A DNA stretch of 64,000 nt from Trichosphaerium sp. ATCC 40318 (taxonomy: Eukaryota > Discosea > Flabellinia > Trichosidae), in contig JALMLS010000017.1 of assembly GCA_038496445.1 (NCBI GenBank), forward strand, positions 124,001 to 188,000, given 5' to 3'. Position 1 is the stretch's first letter; each line of letters opens with the position of its first letter. Below are positions 25,086 through 36,472 of the stretch, piece by piece. Both the position numbers and the translations under genes were made by a program. Below the pieces are notes generated by a model that was given only the letters and a program-made list of their open reading frames with translations, was not told the origin of the DNA and did not search any database.

Positions 25086-26066
25086 GTGGTCGGTTCTGAT
25101 AGATTTTTCGTTTCTCAAAGCTGTAAACGTTTATCAGACGTCATTCACCATCACGTTGGGTACAATACAATCAAGGTTCAATCCAGCGCTAGTTGTTCTC
25201 GTCTTTCTGGAAGTCCACTTTTAAAAAACACGCATATTTGGTTTTGGGAGTACGGAACAGACAAGGATCTTGCTTTTCTTTCTGGTGTTTACTCGGTCAT
25301 GATTTATGACAACCATAACATCACAGACGAAGGGTTTAAGTATATATGTGGTGTACAACATATGGTTATCCACGATTGCCCGAAAATCACAGACTCAGGA
25401 ATAATAGCAATAGCTAAACACCTCGAATACATTTTTTTTGGATCTTTTCCCCAAATTACAGACAAAGGCTTTTCAGCTTTGGCAGGTGTACCTTCCGTGT
25501 ATTTAGGCTATACATCAGTTACAGACGAATGCATTTCAGCGTTAGCAGGGGTAAGTGCTATAGAACTGAGTGGTTGCAGTGTTACGGACTCAAGTATATC
25601 AAAATTAGGAGGTGTAAAATATATCAACCTCTCATGTTGTCAGAGTATCACTGGATCTTGTATGAAAAGTCTTGCTGGTGTACAAACTATTGACTTATCT
25701 CTGACAGATGCGACAGATGCTTGGATTACTCCGCTTACTGGTAGTCTTCGAAATATCAATCTATCTCAATGCCCTTATATCACTGGATCATGTATGAAGA
25801 GTCTCAGTGGTTTAAATGCTATTCATTTATCATGCACAAACGCAGTTGATGATTGGCTTGTTCATCTTTCTGGTGTCAAAGAAATAAGCCTCACAAAATG
25901 TAAAGATATCACAGACAAAGGCATTGAATCATTGGTTAGCTTACGTACGATATATTTGTTGGAAGATGATAACAACATTACAGATGAATGTAGAGATGCT
26001 TTAAGAAAAAAAGGTGTAGCAATTATATGTGATGAATTCTCCTTTTCTTTTTTTCCGCTCAGTTGA
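25086..26066 (+). CDS. LRR protein of the intronless F-box/LRR family (5' end uncertain)
   Basis: A 326-codon open frame without introns. The segment SQSCKRLSDVIHHHVGYNTI, KVQSS..RLSGSPLLKNTHI matches the post-F-box segment of the genes at 47967 and 50771 (AQICHFMRDIVHTHIGY; SGSPLLQNTTI). About ten LRRs follow, such as AGVPSVYLGYTSVTDECISA, LGGVKYINLSCCQSITGSC and LSGVKEISLTKCKDITDKG. No ATG opens the frame near 25086. A plausible F-box start (LLDVPNLWSVLIDFSFL) lies in another frame at 25055-25105, so either a short intron or a frameshift separates F-box and LRRs. The end TTGAG stop at 26064-26066 is clear. If functional it would be an SCF substrate receptor. Confidence 0.65.
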   Translation: MVGSDRFFVSQSCKRLSDVIHHHVGYNTIKVQSSASCSRLSGSPLLKNTHIWFWEYGTDKDLAFLSGVYSVMIYDNHNITDEGFKYICGVQHMVIHDCPKITDSGIIAIAKHLEYIFFGSFPQITDKGFSALAGVPSVYLGYTSVTDECISALAGVSAIELSGCSVTDSSISKLGGVKYINLSCCQSITGSCMKSLAGVQTIDLSLTDATDAWITPLTGSLRNINLSQCPYITGSCMKSLSGLNAIHLSCTNAVDDWLVHLSGVKEISLTKCKDITDKGIESLVSLRTIYLLEDDNNITDECRDALRKKGVAIICDEFSFSFFPLS

Positions 26067-26446
26067 GTTAAGCAGATAAAAGATAATATGCGAAGAAAAC
26101 AGCGGTGCATCCATGCGTGATTCTACAGAAAATTAGTTGCTTATGGAACTGGGATGTAGCTATCAGAAATAAACAACTTTATCAATTCAAGCTTAGCACA
26201 TTTTATTACACCACTTTCAACTCTTTTTTTTTGTCTCCTTATACTTTATTGATCTTAACGCACTAAGCAACTGGTTACGCTATGTTACTTTGTTTTCAAA
26301 TTGTTTGTACAGTAACATATATCCTCACACAAACCAAAGAAGCGAAAAATTCACTAAAGCATGCTTAACTGTCAACTTTTTTTTTTTACAACATTGGAAA
26401 ATTTGTGACTTCAACTGTTGTACAGATGGTTAAGTGCATTTTTTTG
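26067..26446. other. Intergenic stretch between convergent genes
   Basis: 380 bp of 3' flanks, with T-runs and poly-A-like sequence at 26220-26400. No gene seen. Confidence 0.4.
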
Positions 26447-27972
26447 TTACATGAGGACTTTTCCATCTGCTGAGCAAAACGTTTTAAAGTCAGGCTGTGT
26501 ATACATGTCGAATAATCTCTGAAATGAACGTGGTTTGACGTACTAAGAAAAAAGGAATATCGTAAGAAAGTGACGAAAAATAATGAGAACACGTACATGT
26601 ACTAGTGCAGTATGAGGGTCGCATGCTGCCATGAATCTTGGTTCAACTTGGTCAACACCAAGCTCAGAGAGAAAGAGTCCAGTATTTAAGTCTTCGTAGT
26701 AGTGAAGATCAGGTCTCTTTTTGACAGGCTTAAAAAAATGTCAGATTCTATAGTAAACCGTTTCGAAAATTGCTTCAGTTTTTCTTGTTTTGTGGTGATG
26801 TCACGTGCGATTTTATACATACCAATGCCCAATAGTTATTGTACATAAACAATGCTAGTTCATATGATAGAATATAACCAGCTCCAGCAGCGTAACGTGC
26901 AGGCAATCTTGTTTTTGGTATGCGGCTATCTTCTTTTTTATAATCCATATGTATGCCATAGTAAACGCCTCTTTTTGGAAAATACTTCGCAAGTTCTAAA
27001 AGTCTATCTGGTACTATGAATGTATCATCGTCACCTAGTGGATTATAATTGATTTGTAATTCAAACAACATGAAAAAAAAACTTCCTGTTTTTTTCTTGT
27101 TTTCTTGTTTTTGCTGGCACATTACAGGTGGTATGATTGAAATTGATTTGAAAATAATGTAAAAGAAAGTGTATTTTCGAGTGCACATGTTAAACTAACG
27201 ATAGTAGTGACGTACACTTCAACAAGTAGTCAAAATTATAATTCTCTATTGCAAACTTTATAAACAGCATTGTCTTCATAGATAAATCCTTGTATTTATC
27301 GACCATAGGTACAAATATAATATCTCCATGAGTCTTGTTCTCTTTATGCACGTATCAGTAAAAAAGTAAAACAAGTTCAATAACACTGCAACTCAGGGTC
27401 GTTGCTGTTCGAGAGTTTTATTTCATTACCAAAAAAAAACCCCAGCTTACCAGCTATTATGTCATCAATCTCTTGCTCGCCTACAACAACACTTACTTAC
27501 CACCTTGAAGTACAACTCAACGTGATAGCTTAGGTTTTATTGGATATTTTGATTAAACAAAGTCGTTACACAACGTACGTAACCCCTTTTCTCCAAGTAT
27601 CCAAAAAGCTTCCCAATCGATGCCTTTAGTGTCTTTTGGAAACCTGGAGGTATTCGATTAAGTTTATGGTGTCCACGTGGTTTGTATTTTGTTTTTTAAA
27701 TTAAAACGTGCGTACAATGTCCACCACGTGTTTCTTATAGGTGTACGACGCGAAAGATACTTTGGAGCTGTAAAAACTCCAAAAATCATTCGTAAGTGTG
27801 GTAACGTGTTCTTGTTCTCTTCTCTAGGTAATACTTTGGGTACTACGTCATTATCCTCGTTATTCTCGTCTACAGTCACGTGCTGTGCTGTTAAAGTATT
27901 GTGTAATTGGTATATTAATGCTACATTTAGTAGAGTTATATATACTAGTACAGCCCACGTTTGCCGCTTCAT
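26447..27972 (-). CDS. GT31-family beta-1,3-galactosyltransferase-like protein
   Basis: A type II membrane glycosyltransferase. The N-terminus has one signal-anchor helix (WAVLVYITLLNVALIYQL). GT31 landmarks then appear in order: YLSRRTPIRNTWW (RRxxIRxTW box), FPKDTKGIDWEAFWILGE, VVVGEQEIDDIIA, HGDIIFVPMVDKYKDLSMKT, LKCDDDTFIVPDRLLEL (the DxD metal-binding motif is DDD), LPARYAAGAGYILSYELA, and HYYEDLNTGLFLSELGVDQV (the 'EDv..G' box). All expected catalytic blocks are present, so it is probably an active Golgi UDP-sugar transferase. Exons are joined by introns such as GTACGTCACTAC...CTAG. Start ATG at 27972; stop TAA at 26447-26449. Acceptor specificity cannot be told. Confidence 0.85.
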
Positions 27973-28269
27973 CTCGGCAATTTACGAAAGTAGAGTCAAA
28001 CTACAGTCAAACCTGGTTATACTGTAACCAGGCGCAATTTTGGTAGAAGCATTATAGCGCTGGCCTTGATTTATTGAGTAATGCGTAGGCATCATTCCTC
28101 TCCAATTTGGACTGTAGTTCCGGAGGGCGAATAAGTTAAGAACTTCAGCATGTTTGCGGAAGTCCGCTGATTCCTGTTTCTACAGGCTAAGAGAAAAAGA
28201 GCTAAGTGTATAGATTAACAAGGAGTAATTTTCGTTGCGAAGTTTTTGTAATTTTCAACCAACCTTTAA
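27973..28269. other. Intergenic stretch with an 8-bp hairpin
   Basis: 297 bp. It contains a perfect inverted repeat CCTGGTTA-TACTG-TAACCAGG at 28012-28032. No gene is seen. Confidence 0.4.
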
Positions 28270-28756
28270 TTGTGCTGTTGTCTCCAGGCAAAGCCCAGTG
28301 ATCAACGCCATACAGGTACCCTTGAATTTTTATGTATGACAACAGCTATCACTGTGCTGTATCAGAACGTGACCTATCAATCGCATGTCCTAAGTGGTGT
28401 TGATAAGGAACGGTCTAATACTGTTACTCTTACCTTTCGTGTCGAACTTAATTTCAATCACTATAGTAACGGAAAACCAGTTGTATCAATGAAGCAATGG
28501 TATCAATGGTCAAATTCGAACCGATGTTGCTAAGAAGAACAACGCACACCATGGTACTTACAACGTGGTATAGCAATGGTCAAATGAGAGCAACCACTGT
28601 ATTTAATTGTTTTAACGCGGATTTTACTTTTAAGAAGTGGAGTCAGAATGGTACCTTAGTAAAGCATTACATTGCAAAGAATGGTACCACAGTAAAGACA
28701 ATTGTAAATACTGAAGCAAAACTAAATAAACACTTTGATATGTATATCTTCTTTCC
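28270..28756 (+). pseudogene. Broken YwqK/MORN-like repeat gene
   Basis: Short repeats of the 'W Y x N G x' type appear in different frames: HYSNGKPVVSMKQWY, then TWYSNGQMRATT and KKWSQNGTLVKHYIAKNGTT. These resemble the YwqK/MORN-variant repeats common in amoebae and their giant viruses. The unit TGGTAT-C-AATGGTCAAAT at 28498 lacks two bases present in its sister unit at 28566 (TGGTATAGCAATGGTCAAAT). A second shift is needed before 28566. No intron fits these places, so I read it as a decayed gene. No complete start-to-stop frame remains. Confidence 0.5.
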
Positions 28757-28829
28757 TCTGGCACGTTTTTCCAAAAATATCTGCCATCATCCTCCTACAC
28801 CCCACATTGCTCCTTACAACATACACTAG

Positions 28830-29217
28830 CACTGATTAGCAAAAGTTAATGATCTGCAACAAACCTCCCTACTTTACAACACACAGTACAAACTACATCG
28901 TAGGCAATGTCGATTCTTCATGAAAAAAGTTGGTGTCACTAACAAACGAAACGAAATGTATATAAGTTTACGCAAGCTTAATCTAGTAGCAATATGCATT
29001 GGGTTTACAACCCTATGTCGAAAAGGCGCTTAATACCTACTACACTAACGGCGTTGATTCAGCTATCTAAATACAAGTCTACTGACAACTGTAAAACAGT
29101 CTTCTTTTGTCTTATGCATACCCCAAAAAAATCACAACATCCCCAGTCATGCGCCAATACAAACCCTACGATATTTTTTGCACCCATGGTATATGCAACG
29201 ACGTATTTACTCTACGT
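28830..29217. other. Upstream region of the EEP gene
   Basis: About 390 bp. An in-frame extension from 29149 (MRQYKPYDIFCTHGIC...) precedes the preferred start at 29218. Otherwise nothing recognised. Confidence 0.35.
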
Positions 29218-30249
29218 ATGATAGTTGTATTTCAACTTTTTGTTCTTGTTTGGTTATGTTTTAGACCATCTTTGTTGAACCAAAACACTGACCTTGAGCT
29301 CTTCGACAAAGTGCCAAATATATTTTCTTTGGTTCAGTTTAACATACGTAATGGAAATCTCGACGATCCCAATCTCCCTAAGCAGCCTGGAGAAACAGTG
29401 TGGCCAAGAAAAATGGCGTACAAAAACTCGGAAAAAAACACGTGGACATTACGAAGACCTCTCGTTAAGCACATCCTAAACAAATACAAACCGACCATCA
29501 TTGGCACCCAAGAAGGAACAGTCACGCAGTTGGATGATATAGTAAGAGATATTCCTTCGTACTACGGATACGTAAGGACAGGTAGGAGACCTTTGCATCC
29601 ATACGGAGAACAAACAAACTATTGGAATGAATTTATAGCAATTTTCTATGATATGAGGAAGCTCTCTCTTGTTGATTACGGTACTTTCGCTCTATCTAAT
29701 AAGCCTCAAGAATTCCCCTCTTACTTTAAAGGAGAAAAATGGAATAGGATAGCAATGTGGACAGCGTTTGAATCTCCTTTTTCACGTAAAGAGAACAGAC
29801 GACTTGTTTATATTTGTACTCATCTTTCGAGAAACAAGAAACACTTTGACGTTATATTTGACTTTATTGCTTATTATACCGAGCAACAAAAGGGATCTGG
29901 GTATCTTGAGCCGTATTACATTATCAGTGGAGACTTTAACGATGCACAAGGAGTCGGAAAGAAGTTGTATAAATACATGAAAAAAAGAAGAAAAGAAACA
30001 AGAATTGATGATTGCTTACCTTTAGTTGAGAACACGTATTCTTCTCATGGTTTTAACGGTGCTCGCTTTATAGAGTTAAAACCAGAGGAAGAGCACAATG
30101 AAAGAATGTTTCACATGATAGATTGGGTTCTATGCAGTGACAACTTCCGTAGGGATCATCCAAGAAAAAGATTTGAAATGGATACGTATCATGTTGGTGA
30201 TACATACCCATCTGATCACTACCCGCAATATGTTGAATTCGGAGACTAA
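29218..30249 (+). CDS. Secreted or membrane-tethered endonuclease/exonuclease/phosphatase (EEP) family protein
   Basis: A single-exon gene. The chosen ATG (29218) gives a hydrophobic signal or anchor, MIVVFQLFVLVWLCF. The EEP fold (DNase I, sphingomyelinase, CCR4 superfamily) shows all catalytic blocks: LVQFNIRNG (Asn), IIGTQEGT (metal-binding Glu), NRIAMWTAF, LVYICTHLSR (His), IISGDFNDAQG (Asp/Asn) and PSDHYPQYVEF (Asp-His pair). The closest family feel is the bacterial and protist 'endonuclease/exonuclease/phosphatase family metal-dependent hydrolase' group, with the typical 'HMIDWVL' near the end. The substrate (nucleic acid, phospholipid or inositol phosphate) cannot be inferred. An alternative upstream ATG at 29149 would add 23 residues. 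The lack of introns is unusual here. Confidence 0.82.
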   Translation: MIVVFQLFVLVWLCFRPSLLNQNTDLELFDKVPNIFSLVQFNIRNGNLDDPNLPKQPGETVWPRKMAYKNSEKNTWTLRRPLVKHILNKYKPTIIGTQEGTVTQLDDIVRDIPSYYGYVRTGRRPLHPYGEQTNYWNEFIAIFYDMRKLSLVDYGTFALSNKPQEFPSYFKGEKWNRIAMWTAFESPFSRKENRRLVYICTHLSRNKKHFDVIFDFIAYYTEQQKGSGYLEPYYIISGDFNDAQGVGKKLYKYMKKRRKETRIDDCLPLVENTYSSHGFNGARFIELKPEEEHNERMFHMIDWVLCSDNFRRDHPRKRFEMDTYHVGDTYPSDHYPQYVEFGD

Positions 30250-30617
30250 CACGTTGTTAAATATTAATAAAATGTAACCACACGTGCCAGAAACTAATTT
30301 AATAAGGTACGATAGAAGACACTACTTTTGTGCGTTGGCGAAACAAATAAACAATTTTCAAAAAAAAACATCTTTTGTTGTCCACAGCTATGACAGACAT
30401 TTAATGAACAAGAGCTTAGACTGCAAACCTGTATCAATATAACTAAATTGTATCCATGAGGTTTTTGATAATCTGATGAGATATGTAAATCTGTTCTCTT
30501 TTTGTAGAAAACCATATCCAATTTTGGCAAAAACTGCCCAAGAAAGGTTGCAACTTTCCTCATTTCTCAATTGACTATTTTTCAAGAAAAACACCTAATA
30601 AGCACCACGTAGGGAAA
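30250..30617. other. Intergenic stretch
   Basis: 368 bp containing AATAAA at about 30266, the probable poly(A) signal of the EEP gene, and upstream sequence of the PSI-domain gene. Reverse-strand open frames here have no recognisable content. Confidence 0.35.
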
Positions 30618-31157
30618 ATGCACTTACTAGCTTTATTGTGTGTCTTATTCTGCACCGGTATTCTCGCTAACGACTGTTACTCCCACGATAAGTCCTGCAC
30701 GGAGTGTACGGCCGATCCAGCTTGCGGTTGGTGCAAATCTACGACGAACTGCTACGGCGGTAACAAATTGGGTCCTACCAACCCCTTTCAGCCTTGTGAC
30801 AAGTCCTCTTGGGCGTATGCGCCCGGAAATTGCGCTATAGACCTGTTCGAGGGTGTGGCGTACAAGGAGACAAAGGTCGCACAAGGAACTTACAATTATT
30901 ATACCTTTGATGTGGAATACCCTGAAGACGACATTCTGCTTAGGTTGATTTCCGGATTTGGCAGAACACAAAGACTATACGCCTCTTTCAAGTACAGGGA
31001 GCCTCGTTCTAACCGACACACATGGAAGGGATCGTGGAAGGGTAGTTTTCTTCAAATACGTGTCAACTCAACGGAGAATGAACACAAACCGCTCTACATT
31101 GGTGTGTTCAACGCCAACTCATACGAGTTTTCTATTGAGGTCATCTCGCCTCCATAA
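30618..31157 (+). CDS. Secreted PSI-domain protein
   Basis: A single-exon gene of 179 codons. The N-terminus MHLLALLCVLFCTGILA is a clear signal peptide. It is followed by a plexin-semaphorin-integrin (PSI) cysteine-rich domain: NDCYSHDKSCTECTADPACG, WCKSTTNCYGG and PCDKSSWAYAPGNC, with the typical C..C..C....CGWC....C spacing. The remainder (120 residues, YNYYTFDVEYPEDDILLRLI...) is beta-rich and could be a carbohydrate-binding or prepeptidase-like sandwich, ending IEVISPP. No membrane helix or GPI signal. Likely secreted or surface-associated. AATAAA follows at about 31167. Confidence 0.78.
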   Translation: MHLLALLCVLFCTGILANDCYSHDKSCTECTADPACGWCKSTTNCYGGNKLGPTNPFQPCDKSSWAYAPGNCAIDLFEGVAYKETKVAQGTYNYYTFDVEYPEDDILLRLISGFGRTQRLYASFKYREPRSNRHTWKGSWKGSFLQIRVNSTENEHKPLYIGVFNANSYEFSIEVISPP

Positions 31158-31313
31158 ACAACCAACAATAAATTTCTTGTTAGCATAAAGTTGCTTCAGT
31201 TCTGGTATCCACTATTGACATATGTAATAGAGTGTTTCTTAAACCAAATGAAAACACGTGTGTTTGGAATTCGTTTTCTATTTTTTTTTTATCTAAAAAT
31301 ACATTTTTTGTTT

Positions 31314-34300
31314 TTACGTCTTTGATGGTGCTACAATGATAGAATGCGTCCTAGTTTTTATGTCTCCAACTGCTTTAAGGATATCTGTAAAAGTAGGTCG
31401 CTTAGTCTGATCTGCATGCCAACAATCTTCTATTAACACGTGCAAATCAGGATGCACCTAAAAGAAGAAAACTTAGAACAAATAGGTCTGTGGCATAGAA
31501 GGACGTTACCCAAGTTGGTACTACTGGACGTAATCCCTCATTAACAACCTTAAAGGCAACTTGCATAGGATCAAGATCGCTGTAAGGACCCTGAATATCA
31601 TTTCTTAGTTTAAAAAACCTCAAACGTCTAAAATAAACTAACCTGTCTTGAAATTACTTCCCAAGCTACAATACCAAAAGAAAACACATCAGCTAATGCT
31701 GAATACGCTAAAATAACAGTAAATAAACAGTAAAACATTAACATATTAGCCATAAGCAAAACATACCTGAACCTTTGATAACCTCAGGTGCCATCCTAGT
31801 AAAAGTATAAGAAATCTATCCGATATTTTGAAAAAGAAGAAAAAGAAAGATAAATCAAAGAAATAACAGAGGTAAGAGTTGTACCATTGGTAAGTCCCTT
31901 TTTTAGCTGTCATATACTTTTGATAAGTCTTACTTAATCCAAAGTCTGTTATCTTTATACGATACCCAGCATCAACCTATTAATAAGTGAGATTAAAATC
32001 TTGGGATAAATAGATAAAAAGAAGCTAGCTTGTTGTACCAGTAGGTTCAATGTTTTTAAATCTCGATGGATGATTGGTGGATTTCTACCGTGTAAATATG
32101 CCATTCCTTTAGAAATATCAACCAAGAAACCAAGCATTTGAGTCCAAGAAATCTAGTAAGAAACTATGTATCAGTAACTTGAACAAAAACCACCAAAAGA
32201 ATATTTAGGTTTTATTTTTTGAAATGAGATTTAGCCAAGTGCTAGACGGATCTTCATGACTAAAGAAGACCCACGAAAAAACTTGGCATTAAGGTGCATA
32301 CGCACGCAAAATACTACAAAAACCCAACGTACATAAACATCTCTTCTGTGAAGCATACTAAAAAGAGAACCATAGAGAAGCTCTGTAACAACCCATAATT
32401 CTTGGCCAGGCGCACAAATACCCTAAAAAAGAAAAGAGTTAATTAAAAACCAAAATTAATGTTAAACAAAACGCAAGAAGAAGAAAGCCTATTCATGTTG
32501 TTTGTTAACGTACAAGTAATTGAATAATATTAGGATGATGAAGTTTTTTCATAAGTGATACTTCTCGTCTTATATCCTCTTGTTCGGCCTCTGATACTTG
32601 GCTTAATTTAAGCTTCTTCACTGCTACGTCTATTGAACTTTATTAGAATTACCTTCACATTTTACTTTGTGCGTACCAGTGCCATGCCACGCTGCTTTAT
32701 AAACAGTAGCAAAAGTACCTTTGCCTATTTCTTTTCCAACAACAAGTTCAGATTGATCAATATTCCATTCATTGTAATCACTCGCACTCTCAGCTGCAGT
32801 AGGTGTAGTGGTGCCAGTATTGTGTGTAGGCGTTAAAGGTGTAACACCTATTCTCCTAATTTGTTCCGCAAGTTGAGACATATCTAAACAACAGTTAACT
32901 CAAGTAAATCTCCAAGTATTGTATTGTAGTACCTGGTCGGTAATAAGGAGACTGAACCGGATTTGGGGAGTCAAGGTGGGATAGTAATCCTTGAGAAGAC
33001 TGTGCACTTGTAGGCGTAAGAATTGGTGTAGATTTTGGCGCTACAAATATAGGTGTTGGTACAGCAGCGCGAGATGGTGAGTTTCCATAATTCACAAGTA
33101 CATGAGGTTGAGATGATTGTGCTTCCATTGGTTTAGAGCTATTTGATATATCATGATAAGCTGCCTTGCGCAAGTTAGAACGTTGGCGCTGTCCTTGTTG
33201 ATGCATAGTAGGAGCTGGTTTGTGGCTCGTTGCAGTAGATTGTTGTGGTTGCAAGATTGGCTGTTGTTGAATGGGTTGTGTTCGCAAAGAAGGTGGTTGC
33301 GTATGAAGACGCTGTGGAGGAGCTTGATAATGTGATTGATGGACGTTGCCATCAATTTGGGCTGAGTCCATAGGTTGTTGATAATGTTGTTGGTGTGAAG
33401 GCTGTTGTGGTTGTTGTGGTTGCTGTGGTTGAAGTAGCGAACCTTGGCGAGACTGTTGCAGGTGCTGAGGTTGCTGTGGTTGATGGAGCGGATGTATCGC
33501 TTGTGATTGGATGTGTGTAGGAGACTGGCGATTTGCTTGCTGCGAAGCAAGGAGCGGCGGTTGGTACTGAGATGGGTTGCTCTCTGCCTGCGCAGGACGT
33601 GTCTGATGTATTGGTGGAGTCTGCTGGTAGTGTTGATGTGAGTCATTATGAGATTGAGCAGCGTAAGACATCGTGCGAGGAGGATGCGAATGAGAGTGAG
33701 GCTAGCAATGGTTAGCATTTACAGCTACCTTGTGCGCTTATTACCTGATGCCCGTATGTAGCATAAGAACTCGTCCTTTGCTGTTGGTGTTGTTGTTGAT
33801 GCGTTGTAGCGTTACGCATGTTATTAGAGACTGGCTGCGCTGCGTAGCTATTGCGTATGTCGCCACTATTACTGTTTTAGTCAATAAGTATTGTTTTGTG
33901 GGCGTTACCCGAGAAATGGTACTCCAGCGGGTACGTTCGCATAGGCATTCGCAGGGGATGATTGTGTAAGTCGCGCGTGCTTTGAAGCCTGTTGCGCGTT
34001 TGTTTGTATAGGGATCGGGTCCATCATGTTATCCATCTGTTCTAATGAGTATTTTGAATGCCTCTTTTATAAAAGCGTACAGCAAGGCCATAGATATACC
34101 CAGAATCTCCTCGATTTCCATATTCTTCACGCGGAGCGTATTGTTGCTTATAGAATTAGTTTTGGATCGTTTTTCATCCGCTTACTTGTTGTTGTTGCTG
34201 AGGCTGTTGTTGTGGCTGTCTAGAGTACCCAGATTCATCTATAAGCGGGTACAAAGGGCGAGAACCTCATGAATCTTCTTAAAACTAGTTTACAAAACAA

Positions 34301-34327
34301 ATACGCACCCCCAGGATTTGGTTGCAT
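31314..34327 (-). CDS. TKL-type protein kinase with long Gln/His-rich N-terminus
   Basis: Start ATG at 34325-34327 (MQPNPG). The first half is low-complexity Q/H/P-rich sequence (SRQPQQQPQQQQQ; QPQQPQQPQQPSHQQH) with one exon of 258 codons. The kinase domain follows from about 32790. The P-loop is GKEIGKGTFATVYKAAWHGT, with the lysine in VAVKKLKLSQ. Then come REVSLMKKLHHPNIIQLL, the catalytic loop IIHRDLKTLNLLV, DFGLSKTY, and GTYQW-MAPEVIKGSAYS. The activation loop and the ELL/VSF context place it in the tyrosine-kinase-like (TKL, MLK/DRK) group, which phosphorylates Ser/Thr or Tyr in protists. All catalytic residues are present. A 23-nt intron at 32630-32652 is required to reach VAVKK. Stop TAA at 31314. 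Confidence 0.88.
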
Positions 34328-34538
34328 ATACCTCAGTGACTAGAGCCCATTTATTGCTTTAATGCAAAAACTACGCAACCTTAACGGAAACCAGTTCAGT
34401 CTCGTGTGGAATTTCAATTGTTTATTGTGTAACAGTGAACCAAAAAGATCTGCTAGCGCTATCGTGTAACACAATCCAAAACAGGAGGTGCTAAATAACA
34501 TGTAGTAATATTTTTACTTTTGAAAAAAACCTCAATTT

Positions 34539-36472
34539 TTACACTATCTCTTCTTCGCATTCTTGCTCTACTTCTGTGCCAAAATACCTGTCTCCAAAAT
34601 TTCCCATACCAGGCATAATATAACCGAGATCATTTAGCTTGTTATCAGCTAAAAGAGATAGAGTGAGTATCAAGTAAGAAGAAAACACCAAATCAAATCT
34701 GGTTTTTGTAACACGTACTTTCACAAGTGACAACACGCACGCGAGGGTACATGTACGACAAATAGTGTAATCCATACATCGACGAAATAAAATTGACAAA
34801 AATGATATTCTCCTAAATTGGAGTAAGGCCATCGAGTCAATAAAATAAAAACTGAAAAAAAAAAAAATATGAAAATGCGTACTTGTAGTACTCCATGATC
34901 AAGTAGTAATCTACAACCAAAGTTAATTTATAATTAATTAACATATCTTACCTGATAGCCATAACAAGGCTAGCTCCTGTGCCGAGCATTGGATCCATCA
35001 ATAAAACAATTCTATCCTTAAGGTTCGCCGCTTTAGGAAAACTGTAGTAAAATAGCTAAAAGTATTAGTATCTTACCAACATTGAATTGTACCTTTGGTG
35101 CTCTTGTCTTATCGGATTGGATGAGAATTTTTAAAATTGGACAATTCCTACAAACTTTACCAAGCGCTGGTAACAGGGCGTCACCAGCACGAACAACACT
35201 AGCTGCACAAATCTGAAAAAACAAAACTTAGGTATAGTTTTCAAATAAGTTCCCACCTTCGAAGTTACTTGTACACCCTTGTACGTTGCTTCGGTAGGAC
35301 TAATAACATCAACATCTTTAAACTCAACCAAGTTAAGAGCCTTAAAATCAATTAAGAACAAGGTGAATGATATAAAGCATACCTCTTCTAAAACTAAGCG
35401 TGAGAGTCTATCTGAATAAAATACAAAGTCATCTCTGGATGTGTCTTTATCTCTCAACATAGTCAACATTGTTTGAACCTATCCACAAGCATTATTAATA
35501 CCTTTGCTTCAACATATAGTGAGTTGTACCTGTGTCTTGCCTTGCAATACATAAACATTCTTTGGCATAGTAGAAGGTACTTCTTCACCTCCGAAATCAG
35601 GTGCCCATCCACGTTGTCGTAATTGATCACGCACGTGAGTTACAATCACAGAAATTGCAACTGAAATAATGAATCAACTTGTAAATGATCATCACAACGA
35701 GCTGTACCTGTGTTTTCAACACCACGAGGGACTACTACATCTGCGTACTTTCTGAGCTAGTATTTGTAAGATATTTATATATACTTCTCCTTTACGCAAC
35801 TGGAGAAATATAATTATCATAAGCTGGCTTTACAAACTTAAGATACTGATTTAGAATCCCCTCCAAAGACCTACCACGGGATGCCATATCACGTCTAACT
35901 ATAACGAAACTTAAGCAAATGATATTAGTCCTCTCAGAGACGTACTCCTGCGGACCAGACAGATATCGGTTTCTGTGTCAACAAAGATTTTGATGTCCAT
36001 TAAATCACGAAGTTTTTGAGACCAGAAGGTCATAATCCCTTCAAATATAATAACATCTGCACCATAGACTCTTGTAGTAGTTTCCAAGCGCTGATGCGTT
36101 ACAAATGAGTATTGAGGCATCTCAACTGCCTGTCCTTGCTTCAAAGAGTAGATTATTTTCGCAGCAAGCTCAAAATCGAAAGCGTCAGGGTGATCAAAGT
36201 TGTATGTAGAACTATCAACGCCTGGTCCCAATCCTTTGTAAAAATTGTCTAAACTGACTGATGACACCCAAGGCACATTGAGCGCTTTAATTATTGCTCT
36301 AGCGCATTAAGGATGTATAATATAAGATAATAAAACAGTTTGGTAGCGGATACGTGCAAACGGATGTTTTACCAGATCCACTCGCGCCAGTTACCCCAAT
36401 GACAAGCGGTCGTTTAATAGAACCCTCAGAATCGTACCATGGAGGTCTTCCGTCAGTGTAGACAGTTTTCAT
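34539..36472 (-). CDS. Uridine-cytidine kinase / uracil phosphoribosyltransferase fusion
   Basis: This is the two-domain UCKL-type protein of pyrimidine salvage. The kinase half begins MKTVYTDGRPPWY, a typical UCKL start, then the Walker A loop GVTGASGSGKTS. It continues with SLDNFYKGL, NFDHPDAFDFELAA, GADVIIFEGIM and DTETDICLVRR. The UPRT half follows: VVPRGVENTVAISVIV, TMLRDKDTSRDDFVFYSDRL, RAGDALLPAL, DRIVLLMDPMLGTGASLVMA (PRPP-binding loop) and the uracil-binding end LGYIMPGMGNFGDRYFGTE. Both active sites look intact. UPRT in such fusions is often inactive in animals, but here the PRPP loop DPMLGTGAS is canonical. The frame may extend upstream (ADIIEASKVSGVHFVVL), so the true start may be further 5'. 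Stop TAG at 34539. Confidence 0.88.

Noticed and set aside
28012-28032. 8-bp hairpin as a terminator or riboswitch
   Set aside because: No T-tract or conserved architecture; a single short hairpin is expected by chance in this length.
30294-30594. Two reverse-strand open frames between the EEP and PSI genes
   Set aside because: They overlap the probable poly(A) region and leader and show no recognisable content.
33092-33718. 208-codon His/Asn-rich frame on the minus strand
   Set aside because: It is a shifted reading of the Gln-rich kinase exon, whose correct frame joins to the kinase domain.
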